Assembly: GCF_003050935.1 (NCBI RefSeq)
Contig: NZ_QAOX01000009.1
Coordinates: forward strand, 124,001 to 188,000
Reading direction: 5' to 3'
Length of the DNA: 64,000 bases
From: Luteibacter sp. OK325
Lineage (GTDB): Bacteria; Pseudomonadota; Gammaproteobacteria; Xanthomonadales; Rhodanobacteraceae
Shown: positions 46,723-55,278 of the stretch, in pieces
Position numbering within the stretch: position 1 is the first letter of the stretch
Layout of the letters: every line of letters starts with the position of its first letter
The notes under the pieces: model-generated
The model's input: the letters and a program-made list of their open reading frames with translations, nothing else
Told to the model about the DNA's origin: nothing
Databases searched by the model: none
Program-made: the position numbers and the translations under genes

Positions 46723-47739
46723 TCAGTAGGTGACGGTCACCATGATGATATCGCTATAGGTGGCCGCCTTGACGGCGGCCTGCGCCGGAACGCGGCCGTA
46801 GACCGTCATCGTCTGTTCGCTACCGGAGCCGGTGCCTGTTGCCGTGTCGGTGTTCAGCGTGCTTCCCCAGTGAAGCGTGCGCTGAGAGTCACGATAGAGG
46901 TCGTAGGAGACAAACCCGGTACCGGACGACATTCGTCGTGTGCCGCCCGATGCGTTCTGTCCGTCATCCAGCCCGACCTGATACGCCGCGCGGTTGGTGC
47001 AGGTCATGCGCACAAGGGACGTCTTATCGGTGGCTGTCTTCAGTAACCCGGGCACGCTGCCAAAGTCCAGGTCGGTCGCCGTGCCCACCGTGCACTTCGC
47101 GGCCACGGAGGCTGTGACGCCCACGGAGGACGCGGCCACCGTGATCGGGCCCCCTGTGCCACCGGACTGGCAGGTCGCCGGCGCTACGCCAATGCTCAGC
47201 AAGGCCTCGTTGTAGCTGTAGGTCAGCGCGTTACTCGTGAGTGAACTTGCCAGGGTCGCGGCGTAGCTGCCGGGCGAGAGGTTGGATTGCAGGGCCGGTA
47301 CGCGGCCATAAATGGTCAGGTTGCCGGATACCGCCGCGCCGTTGGAGAGAATGCCAATGGTCATGTTGAAGGTTCGCGCGGTATACGTGGCATTGGCAAT
47401 CGTGCCCCAGGCTGTCGTGTGCGTCGAGTCCTTGTAGAGCTGGTACTGCATGCGATCGCCACTTGGGTCGATCATCGTGCGCGGCGAGAGACTGCCGAGA
47501 TCGTCCGCGCCAAGACTCGCGCAGGCGGTGACATACGTTCCGAAGAGCGCACCCAGCAGCCCGTTGTACGTGCAGCTGTAGTTGAGCGTCGCCGTGGTAT
47601 CGACAAAGGTTCCCGTCGGGTCGACGGTGCCGAAGGCCACGTTGGTGATGCTGGTCACCGTGCACGTCGTTGTTGCTTGCGCGCGTGGCGCTCCGCACAG
47701 CGCGGCCAGGGTCATGAACAAGAGTGCCAGCCATTTCAT
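46723..47739 (-). CDS. Spore coat U domain protein, probable pilus tip adhesin (CsuE-like)
   Basis: A 338-aa exported protein with a signal peptide (LALLFMTLAALCGAPRAQA) and two tandem spore coat U (SCPU) domains, about residues 25-170 and 185-338. Each has the paired Cys and YGRVP-type strand (NLTIYGRVPALQ, MTVYGRVPAQA). It ends VTVTY, a donor-strand-like terminal. In archaic (sigma) chaperone-usher systems such as Acinetobacter Csu, the two-domain SCPU protein is the tip adhesin. It overlaps the usher gene by ATGA. Confidence 0.88.
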   Translation of the reverse strand: MKWLALLFMTLAALCGAPRAQATTTCTVTSITNVAFGTVDPTGTFVDTTATLNYSCTYNGLLGALFGTYVTACASLGADDLGSLSPRTMIDPSGDRMQYQLYKDSTHTTAWGTIANATYTARTFNMTIGILSNGAAVSGNLTIYGRVPALQSNLSPGSYAATLASSLTSNALTYSYNEALLSIGVAPATCQSGGTGGPITVAASSVGVTASVAAKCTVGTATDLDFGSVPGLLKTATDKTSLVRMTCTNRAAYQVGLDDGQNASGGTRRMSSGTGFVSYDLYRDSQRTLHWGSTLNTDTATGTGSGSEQTMTVYGRVPAQAAVKAATYSDIIMVTVTY

Positions 47740-50093
47740 GGTTCCGTCGTCCGGCAGACCAGGGGACCGATCTGCGGAAGATTGCGCGCGCTGGCAGGGT
47801 AGGTGAGCGACGTGCCGCAGTGACGGCCGTCGGGGAGACTGACCTGCAGCGCCGTGCTCCCATGGAGATTGTCGAGGTAGACCATGCCGTCGTAACCGAC
47901 ATAGGCGGGCGGACCGTTACCGGTGTCGACCAGCGAGCCCACGGGCAACGGTGCGCCTTTCTCGTCGACCAGGATCGCGGAAGCCGCTTGCACGCGCTTC
48001 ACCGGAAAGCGTACGACCACGCCCGAGCGGTCGGAAGGCGCGACGATGCTCTCCACGCGCTGCACGCGATCGTCGGCGGGCAGATCGAGCGGATCGATGG
48101 CGAGACGGTTGTCCTGATAGGCGTTGAGCCGCGACACCAGGAGTAGTCCGTTGCTGTCGGTGACTCCCGTGCGCCGGTTCTCCAGCAGCACCGGGATATC
48201 CGCCGACCCTTCGGTGCTGACCAGGGCGAAGGCGTCGTCGATGCGACGCGCGGCAAAGGCGTGGCCACCCATCAGCACGACGGCGCCGTTCGCGTCCGCA
48301 TACGCATACGACGAGGGCCCGACGTTGCTTGCGCCCACGGTCAGCTGCCCGCGATTTCCGAGCCAGCCCAGTTCGCCAAGACCCCCTCCATCACTCCCGC
48401 TGCGTCCCTGCACGTGCCAGCCGAAACCACCATCGCCGTCGATCGGCCGGCTCGCGTCCACGGTGGCAAAGGTCTGGTCACGATCGCGCTGGACCGCGAC
48501 ACTCCACGTCGTGCGCGGATCGAGCGACACGGTGACACCGAGGAAGATGCTTCGGTCACTGGATTGGTCGAGGTTCTGGTTGTAGCTGAGGTTGACCGTT
48601 ACGCCGCGCCCAAGATTTCGCAGCACGTACAACCCCGCATACCGCGAGGAGGACTGCCCCGCATAGCGCAGCCGGACGAAGTTCGCCCCGAAACTGGATT
48701 CACGCACGTTGAAGCCGATCAACGCGCGATCGCTGGCACGGGGTGGCGGCGACCCATAGTTGGATGCGACGTCACGGTAGCTCGCGTCGCCGCGCAAGGT
48801 GTCCAGCGACGCATTCACGTAACGGCCGGTCCACGCGTAGCCGAACCCGTACTGTGAACCGCCACCCCGGGCAGCCGCAAGCGACGCATTGAGTACGCTG
48901 GCCCCTGCGGGATTCCATACGGCGCCCACGCCGGCCGTACCGCGTCCGTCGCCCGCCTCGGCGTGAGTCTCCAAGGTCAGGTTGTCGCTCACGCCGTGCC
49001 GCCACGTGGCGCTTCCGATCGGCGCGTTGCCGTACTCGAACGATTCGATGCCGTACGCCTCGCGCACCGTACCCAGTTCCACGGACCAGTCGTCGAGACC
49101 GGCGCGTAGCAACTGACGTGCGGAATAGAAGGGGAAGGTGACGGTGCTACTACGACCCAGTGCATCGGTAAGGACGACCTGGGCCTGTCCGGACTGGTCC
49201 ACACCCGGCACGGCGGTAAGCTGGAAGGGCCCGGCCGGTATCCGTCCGTTGTACTGGCGTATCCCGTCGACATACAGTTCGACGGCGGAGGGAGCGGTAG
49301 CCTGGCCAAAAAATTGCGGAAGCGGTGTGGTGATGCGATAGGGCTGCAACGCGAAATCGGTGCCGAAGCCGATGCCGCCGATGCGCGTCGCGCGCGTCCA
49401 CGAAAGATAGCCGGTGAACGTGTCGCCGATCGTCAGGGCCAGCGACTGCGCAGGGAAGGCCAGGCGCCACTGTGTGTCCAGACGCACCGTATCACCTTGC
49501 CAGCCCTGTCCGGGCGCCTGATAACGGCGCGTGAGTTCTGTCGAGCTCAGGACGCCGAGGCCGTCGCTGAAAGCACGTAGTTCGGTCAACGCGCTGACAT
49601 TGCCAAGCCCGCCGCCTTCGGCCGCGTAGATGTCGTAGTTGAGCAGGACGCCGGTGCCGCTTGTGGGTGGTGTGGCGCTGCGCTCGGCCTTGTTGAGGAC
49701 CTGCCGTGGCAGGTTGAGCTGGTCGAGCGGGGCATCCACGGTGACGCGCTGCTGGCCAACGTCATAGGTGTAGTGAAGTCCGGGCATGTCGGGAAGGCAC
49801 CGCTCATCGTCGCCCGGCGGCAGCACGAAGCCAAGGCCGCGCAGGTCGGCGGCCGTCGCGCAGAGCGCGTCGCCGCGACGGGTAAAATGGACGAGGCGCT
49901 CGGTCGCGCTGCCGTTGATCACGACTTCAAGGTAGAGGTCCTCGCCGACAAGACGTTCGCGCGGCTGCACGGTCGCCGGTGGCGGAACGGGGGCGGCGTC
50001 CTTGGCGAAGGTGTGCATGGCGGCGGCGTCCAGCACGAGGAGGCTAGCGGCCGTCCGTGTCCACGACCAGCGTCGACTCGGACGTTTCACCAT
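47736..50093 (-). CDS. Fimbrial outer-membrane usher (CsuD-like)
   Basis: A 785-aa usher that threads chaperone-bound subunits through the outer membrane. The N-terminal domain (GEDLYLEVVINGSATERLVHF, read as two parts) is followed by the 24-stranded barrel with plug (ELYVDGIRQYNGRIPAGPF in part), and the C-terminal domains ending near LPDGRHCGTSLTYPA with a Cys pair. It is compact, as in the archaic class. Its 5' end overlaps the chaperone gene by 50 bases, so it is translationally coupled; a shorter start would lose the signal sequence. Confidence 0.92.
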   Translation of the reverse strand: MVKRPSRRWSWTRTAASLLVLDAAAMHTFAKDAAPVPPPATVQPRERLVGEDLYLEVVINGSATERLVHFTRRGDALCATAADLRGLGFVLPPGDDERCLPDMPGLHYTYDVGQQRVTVDAPLDQLNLPRQVLNKAERSATPPTSGTGVLLNYDIYAAEGGGLGNVSALTELRAFSDGLGVLSSTELTRRYQAPGQGWQGDTVRLDTQWRLAFPAQSLALTIGDTFTGYLSWTRATRIGGIGFGTDFALQPYRITTPLPQFFGQATAPSAVELYVDGIRQYNGRIPAGPFQLTAVPGVDQSGQAQVVLTDALGRSSTVTFPFYSARQLLRAGLDDWSVELGTVREAYGIESFEYGNAPIGSATWRHGVSDNLTLETHAEAGDGRGTAGVGAVWNPAGASVLNASLAAARGGGSQYGFGYAWTGRYVNASLDTLRGDASYRDVASNYGSPPPRASDRALIGFNVRESSFGANFVRLRYAGQSSSRYAGLYVLRNLGRGVTVNLSYNQNLDQSSDRSIFLGVTVSLDPRTTWSVAVQRDRDQTFATVDASRPIDGDGGFGWHVQGRSGSDGGGLGELGWLGNRGQLTVGASNVGPSSYAYADANGAVVLMGGHAFAARRIDDAFALVSTEGSADIPVLLENRRTGVTDSNGLLLVSRLNAYQDNRLAIDPLDLPADDRVQRVESIVAPSDRSGVVVRFPVKRVQAASAILVDEKGAPLPVGSLVDTGNGPPAYVGYDGMVYLDNLHGSTALQVSLPDGRHCGTSLTYPASARNLPQIGPLVCRTTEP

Positions 50094-50778
50094 TGATCCT
50101 CGCCTTCACCGCGCCACCCGCATGCGAGGCGCCTTGCGGCAGATGCCAGCTCATGGTGCTGCCGGGCAGCGCGTAGCCCACCAGCCCGGCGAGCAGAACC
50201 GCGTGCTGCCCCTTGGCACCGTGCCAGACAACGTCCGCGATCTGCGCATGGCCATTGCCCGCATTGCTCACGCGTAACATCGGGCCGTCGGGTGAGTTGT
50301 CCCAACTTGCCTGCAGCGCCGTTCGCACGGGAGGGTCGCCCGCGGGAGTCAGGAAGACAGGTACTGAATAGCGCAGGACGAACTTCAGCCCCGGATGACC
50401 GCCCGCATCGATCGGCAGCTCGTCGACGATGACGCGGTATGACGCCTCGGTTGCCGGGGGCGCAGGCACCTGCCGGATGACGCGAACCATCTGTCGGTCG
50501 CCCGGAGCGATGGTGACCATGGGCGGGCTTACCACCAGGTCGCGCGAGGGTTCGAGCACGTCCTTCCCTTCCACCTGCGACCAGCGGAAAACACGCACCT
50601 GGGCGTGTACCGGTTCGCTGCCCGTATTGGTCAGCCACAGCGCATCCGCTTGCGCGGCACTGGACAGCCTCAAGCCGATCGGCGAAACCTGCAGTCCGCT
50701 CGCTGCTGCGAGGGGCACGAAAAGGGCTCCTGCGGCCAGCGCGCAGGCGATTGCCACGCGTCGCGGCCACGGGCACAC
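50044..50778 (-). CDS. Periplasmic pilus chaperone (CsuC-like)
   Basis: A 244-aa PapD-like chaperone with two Ig domains. It starts from GTG, 2 bases after the subunit stop, with a signal peptide (VAIACALAAGALFVPLAAA). Features are SPIGLRLSSAAQADALWLTN (G1/A1 strands), VRVFRWSQVEG, the conserved VSPPMVTIAPGDRQMVRVIR in which a basic residue anchors subunits, and YRVIVDELP. It stabilises subunits by donor-strand complementation. Confidence 0.92.
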   Translation of the reverse strand: MCPWPRRVAIACALAAGALFVPLAAASGLQVSPIGLRLSSAAQADALWLTNTGSEPVHAQVRVFRWSQVEGKDVLEPSRDLVVSPPMVTIAPGDRQMVRVIRQVPAPPATEASYRVIVDELPIDAGGHPGLKFVLRYSVPVFLTPAGDPPVRTALQASWDNSPDGPMLRVSNAGNGHAQIADVVWHGAKGQHAVLLAGLVGYALPGSTMSWHLPQGASHAGGAVKARINGETSESTLVVDTDGR

Positions 50779-50780
50779 CG

Positions 50781-51284
50781 TCAGTACGTGATCGTGGCGG
50801 TGATGACGTCGGCGTAGCTTCCGGCCGCGAAGTTCGTGTTCGGTACACGACCATAGACCGGCACGGTCTGCACGGTGCCCGTACCGGTGGCGGCATAGAC
50901 ATTCCCGCCGGTACCCGTGGTGCTGCCCCAGATGTCGGCCGCCGTGCGCGTGGCGTTCCGATAGAGCTGGTAGGGAACGAGCGCGGTGCCGCTGCTCATC
51001 TTCCGGGTGTTCGCGTCGGTACCGTTCTGCCCATTGTCCAGGGAGATCGTGTACGGAGCGCTCGGCGTGCAGTTAACGTTGAGGGCGCCCTGGTTATCGA
51101 CGTTGGTCGCCGTCGACGGTTGCGTACCGAAGTTCACATCGGTCGGTGCGGTGGTGCTGATGTCGCAGGCGGCCGTGATGGTGATGCGGACATTGAAGGT
51201 CGTGGTGGCGGTCGCCGCCTGCGCGGCGCCCGAGGCGATACCGAGACCGACCAGTGCGGAACTGGCGAACAGACGGAATTTCAT
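50781..51284 (-). CDS. Spore coat U domain pilin, major subunit (CsuA/B-like)
   Basis: A 167-aa exported subunit with one SCPU domain. It has a signal peptide (LFASSALVGLGIASGAAQA), a first beta strand with Cys in ITAACDIS, a second Cys in LNVNCTPSAPY, DNGQNGTDANTRKMSSG, QTVPVYGRVP and a C-terminal ATITY. The start at 51284 is set by GGAGATCCACC. It is the first gene of the pilus operon (subunit-chaperone-usher-tip) and the most likely rod subunit. Confidence 0.9.
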   Translation of the reverse strand: MKFRLFASSALVGLGIASGAAQAATATTTFNVRITITAACDISTTAPTDVNFGTQPSTATNVDNQGALNVNCTPSAPYTISLDNGQNGTDANTRKMSSGTALVPYQLYRNATRTAADIWGSTTGTGGNVYAATGTGTVQTVPVYGRVPNTNFAAGSYADVITATITY

Positions 51285-51495
51285 GGTGGATCTCCAGTGA
51301 CGTGTATCCGTCGGTTGCAAGGATCGGGGACGGGGAACCGTCACACGTGTGAATTCCCGCGTGCGCTGCCGTAACGACTTAGCGATGCCGAATCAGCGCA
51401 GCGTTATGTCAAGGCTGCTTGACACACCCTCACGTTTCGGCTCACGATCATGTCAAGCGTGCTTGATACGTATCCCGACCATCTGGAGGTTCGTC
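51285..51495. promoter_or_regulatory. Divergent regulatory region of pilus operon and XRE regulator
   Basis: Contains the perfect 12-bp palindrome TCACACGTGTGA (51341-51352), 56 bp before the pilin ATG. It also contains two near-identical 18-bp inverted repeats, TGTCAAG-N4-CTTGACA (51407-51424) and TGTCAAG-N4-CTTGATA (51451-51468), 44 bp apart or about four helical turns. Both inverted repeats contain a -35-like TTGACA/TTGATA. They are probable operators for the short XRE protein downstream, which could also act on the pilus promoter. Confidence 0.55.
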
Positions 51496-51564
51496 ATGCC
51501 GTACCGCGTCGCTTTTCGCCTCGCCGCGCTCGCTCTTGCCGCCTGCGCCATCAAGACGCACTGA
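51496..51564 (+). CDS. Very short ORF (22 aa) with lipobox-like end
   Basis: Begins MPYRVAFRLAALALAAC and ends five residues later (AIKTH). A good ribosome site (TGGAGG) lies 6 bases upstream. The shape is a signal-sequence with LALAAC, so it could be a tiny lipopeptide, a leader peptide for the XRE gene, or chance. No family is recognised. Confidence 0.3.
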   Translation: MPYRVAFRLAALALAACAIKTH

Positions 51565-51595
51565 TTCGGGCAATGGCGATGCATGCCGTACACCG

Positions 51596-51790
51596 ATGAA
51601 GAACAGTGTCCGCGAACTTCGTACCGCGTTCGGCTGGTCGCAGGCCGACCTCGGCGAGCGGCTCGACGTCTCCCGGCAGACGGTGAACGCGATCGAGACC
51701 GGCAAGTACGATCCCAGTCTGCCGCTCGCCTTCAGGATCGCGAAGCTCTTCGCGCTTTCCATCGAATCCATTTTCACGCCCGAGGACTGA
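51596..51790 (+). CDS. Short XRE-family helix-turn-helix regulator
   Basis: A 64-aa protein that is almost only a Cro/CI-type HTH: VRELRTAFGWSQADLGERLD, then VSRQTVNAIETGKYDPSLPL, ending SIESIFTPED. Stand-alone HTHs of this size typically regulate the adjacent transporter or membrane-protein operon and themselves. The start is MKNSVREL; the ribosome site is weak, so it may depend on upstream translation. The next gene starts 4 bases after its stop. Confidence 0.9.
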   Translation: MKNSVRELRTAFGWSQADLGERLDVSRQTVNAIETGKYDPSLPLAFRIAKLFALSIESIFTPED

Positions 51791-51794
51791 TGGC

Positions 51795-53363
51795 ATGAAA
51801 CGCGTACAACGTATCGCCATCATCGTGATCATCGTCGCGGGGGCCTTCGCGACCCGACAGCTCATGCGCAAGCCGGTCGCCGACGACACGGAAAAGCCAG
51901 TCGCCGCCGTCCCTGCGGCCACACGCCCCGCGCCACCGCGTGTGTGGAAGCTCGGCTCGCTCGTACTCCGCCCCTGCGAACTGGCCCAACCGCACTCGGG
52001 AACATCCGTGGCGGCGTGGTGCGCGCCATTCGAGGTGCCGGAGGATCGCGATCACCCGGAAGGCCGCCGGCTGAAGATGCGCCTCGCCCTCATTCGCAGC
52101 AGTGCGCAGGTGCCCGCGGAAGATATCGTTGCGTTCATCGCAGGTGGTCCGGGCCAGTCGGCGGCGGAAAGCTATCCGGCGATCGCGCCGGCCATGGCGC
52201 CATTGCTTGCCCATCGCAACGTGCTCCTGCTTGACCAGCGCGGCACGGGTGGCTCGCATCCGCTGAGCTGTCGCGACGAAGACGAACCCGGCGTGCCGGG
52301 CGGCGGTGGGGCATCGCACGGCTTCGACGCCGACGCGGTGCGCAAGGAAACCCACCACTGCCTCGACCAGCTCTCGCCGGTTGCCGACGTCCGTTTCTAT
52401 ACGACTACGGATGCCGTCGCCGACCTCGAAGACGCGCGGCGAGCCCTCGGTTCGCCGAAGTTCGACCTGCTCGGCGTCTCCTACGGCACGCGCGTCGCCC
52501 AGCAGTACGCCATGCGCCATCCCGAGGGTCTGCGTACGCTGATCCTCGACGGCATCGCGCCGAACCAGCTCGTACTCGGCGAGGACTTCGCGGTGAACCT
52601 CGACGCCGCGCTGAAAGCCCAGTTCGCCCGTTGCGATGCGGACAATGCCTGCCGCGCACGTTTCAGCGATCCCTACCAGACCCTTTTCCAGCTACGCGAT
52701 GCACTGCGCGCCAACCCGCACAAGGTCAGCTTCCGCGATCCGCAGAACTACGCTTCCGTGCAGCGAGTGCTTAGCGAGCATGCATTGGCCACGGTGGTCC
52801 GCATGTTCGCCTACTCACCCGAAACCGCCGCCTTGCTGCCGCTGTCGATCGACGCCGCCGCGCACGGCGACGTCGGTCCCCTGTTGGGGCAGGCCAAACT
52901 GCTCACCGGCGACCTGGGCGACACCATGGACGGCGGCATGCAGTACTCGGTCATCTGTTCCGAAGACGCCGACCTGCTTACGTCGCGTCCGCAGGACAAG
53001 GACACCATCCTTGGCGACACCATGATCGAAGCGTTCCGCGCCGCCTGTTCGGTCTGGCCGCACGGCAAGCGCCCGGCGGATTTCCACCAGCCGGTGAAGA
53101 GCCAGGTGCCAGCGTTGCTGATGTCGGGCGAATTCGACCCGGTAACACCGCCGCGTTACGGCGAGGAGGTGCTCAAGGGCCTGCCCAATGGCCGCCACTT
53201 CGTGCTGAAGGGGCAGGGTCATAACGTGGTCGCGCGCGGTTGCATGCCGCGCCTGCTCGACCAGTTCATCGACACGGCGAACGCGAAGTCGCTCGACGCA
53301 CGCTGCCTCGACCGTCTCGCGCCGCTGCCGGTGTTTGTCGGATTCAACGGAGCCACGCCATGA
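51795..53363 (+). CDS. Alpha/beta hydrolase, S33 peptidase-like (TAP-like C-terminus)
   Basis: A 522-aa protein anchored or exported by an N-terminal hydrophobic segment ([14 protein letters not shown]) with a Pro/Ala linker. Catalytic elements are the oxyanion motif [22 protein letters not shown], the nucleophile [13 protein letters not shown] (Ser about 228), Asp in [11 protein letters not shown], and His in KGQGHNVV. Six or more Cys fit a periplasmic location. The group includes tripeptidyl/prolyl aminopeptidases. It is coupled to the ABC transporter genes (ATGA), suggesting a joint role with the transported substrate. Confidence 0.88.
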   Translation: MKRVQRIAIIVIIVAGAFATRQLMRKPVADDTEKPVAAVPAATRPAPPRVWKLGSLVLRPCELAQPHSGTSVAAWCAPFEVPEDRDHPEGRRLKMRLALIRSSAQVPAEDIVAFIAGGPGQSAAESYPAIAPAMAPLLAHRNVLLLDQRGTGGSHPLSCRDEDEPGVPGGGGASHGFDADAVRKETHHCLDQLSPVADVRFYTTTDAVADLEDARRALGSPKFDLLGVSYGTRVAQQYAMRHPEGLRTLILDGIAPNQLVLGEDFAVNLDAALKAQFARCDADNACRARFSDPYQTLFQLRDALRANPHKVSFRDPQNYASVQRVLSEHALATVVRMFAYSPETAALLPLSIDAAAHGDVGPLLGQAKLLTGDLGDTMDGGMQYSVICSEDADLLTSRPQDKDTILGDTMIEAFRAACSVWPHGKRPADFHQPVKSQVPALLMSGEFDPVTPPRYGEEVLKGLPNGRHFVLKGQGHNVVARGCMPRLLDQFIDTANAKSLDARCLDRLAPLPVFVGFNGATP

Positions 53364-54094
53364 TCGAAGTCAGGGACCTGTACAAGGCCTTCGGCGAGGT
53401 ACGCGCCGTTAATGGCGTGAGCTTCACGGCCCGCGATGGCGAGATCACCGGCCTGCTCGGACCGAACGGTGCCGGCAAGACCACCACCTTGCGCATGCTC
53501 TACACCCTGATGAAGCCGGATTCAGGCCAGGTGCTCGTGGACGGTGTCGACGCCTATACGGATGCCCTCGCGGTGCGCCGCCGCCTCGGTGTGCTGCCGG
53601 ACGCGCGGGGCCTCTACAAGCGGCTCACCGCAGCAGAGAACATCGACTATTTCGGCAAACTGCACGGCATGGAACCCACCCTCCTGGCGAGCCGCCGCGA
53701 GGCATTGATCGACGGACTGGAAATGCGCGACATCGCCTCGCGCCGCACCGAAGGGTTCTCGCAGGGGCAGCGCGTCAAGACGGCCATCGCCCGCGCCCTC
53801 GTGCACGATCCGCGCAATGTTCTTCTCGACGAGCCGACGAATGGCCTGGACGTCATGGCTACCCGCGCCATGCGTCGCTTCATGCGGCAACTGAAAGACG
53901 AAGGCCGCTGCGTGTTGTTCTCCAGCCACATCATGCAGGAGGTGGCTGCCCTCTGTGATCGCATCGTGGTGATCGCCCATGGCCGTGTGGTGGCCGATGA
54001 AACGCCGGCCGCGCTGTTGGCGCAGACTGGCCAGAGCAGTCTCGAGGACGCCTTCGTGAAGATCATCGGCACCGATGAGGGGCTCGCCGCATGA
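53360..54094 (+). CDS. natA: ABC transporter ATP-binding protein (NatA-like)
   Basis: A 244-aa ATPase: Walker [12 protein letters not shown]-loop region, signature [15 protein letters not shown], Walker [14 protein letters not shown]-loop SSHIMQEV. The best resemblance is to NatA of the ABC-2 Na+ exporter NatAB, but related ABC-2 drug exporters are possible. The start [14 protein letters not shown] overlaps the peptidase stop (ATGA), and its stop overlaps natB the same way. Confidence 0.9.
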   Translation: MIEVRDLYKAFGEVRAVNGVSFTARDGEITGLLGPNGAGKTTTLRMLYTLMKPDSGQVLVDGVDAYTDALAVRRRLGVLPDARGLYKRLTAAENIDYFGKLHGMEPTLLASRREALIDGLEMRDIASRRTEGFSQGQRVKTAIARALVHDPRNVLLDEPTNGLDVMATRAMRRFMRQLKDEGRCVLFSSHIMQEVAALCDRIVVIAHGRVVADETPAALLAQTGQSSLEDAFVKIIGTDEGLAA

Positions 54095-55266
54095 GCGCAT
54101 TCACCGCGGTCTACTGGAAGGAAGTGCGCGAGAACCTGCGCGACCGGCGCACCCTTATCAATGCGCTGGTCACCGGCCCGCTGTTGGGACCGGTGATGTT
54201 CATCATGCTGATGAACGTGACGATCACCCGCGAGATCGCCAAGGCCGACCGGCTCATCGCCGTGCCGGTCATCGGTGCCGACCTGGCGCCGAACCTCGTC
54301 GCCGCGTTGAAAAGCGCCGGCATCGACGCGCGGCCCGCGCTGACCGATCCCGAAAACGCCGTGCGCGAGCAGCGCGCCGATATCGTGGTACGTGTCTCAC
54401 CCGACTACGCGAAGGCCTGGAACAAGGGCCAGTCGGTGCAGGTAGAGCTGATCTACGACTCGTCACGACGCGATGCATCCACGCCGGTGATGCGCGTGCG
54501 CAGCGTCGTGGAGAGCTACGGCCGACGCGAGGGTGCCATGCGCCTGATCGCGAGGGGTCTGTCGCCGACCACGGCGTGGCCGGTGCAGGTCGCCGACCGT
54601 GACCAGGCTACCTCGCAGTCGCGTTCTGGCCTGATGTTCTCGTTCCTGCCGTACTTCTTCGTGCTCACCGTGTTCCTCGGCGGCATGTACCTGGCCATCG
54701 ACCTGACCGCCGGTGAGCGCGAGCGGCAGTCGCTCGAACCCTTGTTCGTCAATCCGGTGCCGCGCTGGCAGATTCTCGCCGGTAAGCTCGCGGCGATCTG
54801 CACGTTCTCACTGGTCAGCCTGTTGCTGACCGTCGGCGCCTTCATGACGGCACCGTGGTTCATTCCCACCGAGAAGCTGGGCATCGCGCTGGACCTGGGC
54901 TGGCGCTTCAGCGGCCAGGTCATCGTGCTGATGCTGCCGCTGATCCTGTTGTTGGCCGCCCTGCAATCGCTGGTCTCGGCGTTCGCCAAAAGCTACCGCG
55001 AAGCGCAGACCTACCTGTCGATCCTGATGATCATTCCGATCCTGCCCAGTGTGTTGCTGTCGGTGATTCCGGTACGTGCCGAGCCTTGGATGTACGCGGT
55101 GCCACTGCTCGGCCAGAACCTTGGGATCGTGCAGTTGCTGCGCGGCGACGGCGTACCAGGCTGGCAGCTGGGGTTCTGTCTGGCCGGTGGCTTCGTTGCG
55201 GCGGCGTTGGCGGTATGGGCCGCCGCCATGCTCTACCGTTCCGAACGCCTTGCTATCTCTGGCTGA
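54091..55266 (+). CDS. natB: ABC-2 transporter permease (NatB-like)
   Basis: A 391-aa membrane protein. TM1 is near residues 28-48, a large external domain (about 50-180) follows, then five further TMs (SFLPYFFVLTVFLGGMYLAI, ICTFSLVSLLLTVGAFM, IVLMLPLILLLAALQSLVSA in parts). GERERQSLEPLFVNPVPR is the coupling-helix motif typical of NatB/ABC-2. It is the last gene of the XRE-peptidase-NatAB unit and convergent with the TonB receptor gene, only 12 bp away. Confidence 0.88.
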   Translation: MSAFTAVYWKEVRENLRDRRTLINALVTGPLLGPVMFIMLMNVTITREIAKADRLIAVPVIGADLAPNLVAALKSAGIDARPALTDPENAVREQRADIVVRVSPDYAKAWNKGQSVQVELIYDSSRRDASTPVMRVRSVVESYGRREGAMRLIARGLSPTTAWPVQVADRDQATSQSRSGLMFSFLPYFFVLTVFLGGMYLAIDLTAGERERQSLEPLFVNPVPRWQILAGKLAAICTFSLVSLLLTVGAFMTAPWFIPTEKLGIALDLGWRFSGQVIVLMLPLILLLAALQSLVSAFAKSYREAQTYLSILMIIPILPSVLLSVIPVRAEPWMYAVPLLGQNLGIVQLLRGDGVPGWQLGFCLAGGFVAAALAVWAAAMLYRSERLAISG

Positions 55267-55278
55267 TTCAAGGGCGCG

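Noticed and set aside
51341..51352. TCACACGTGTGA as a CRP/Clp site
   Set aside because: The CRP/Clp consensus is TGTGA-N6-TCACA; this palindrome has the half-sites in the opposite order and no spacer.
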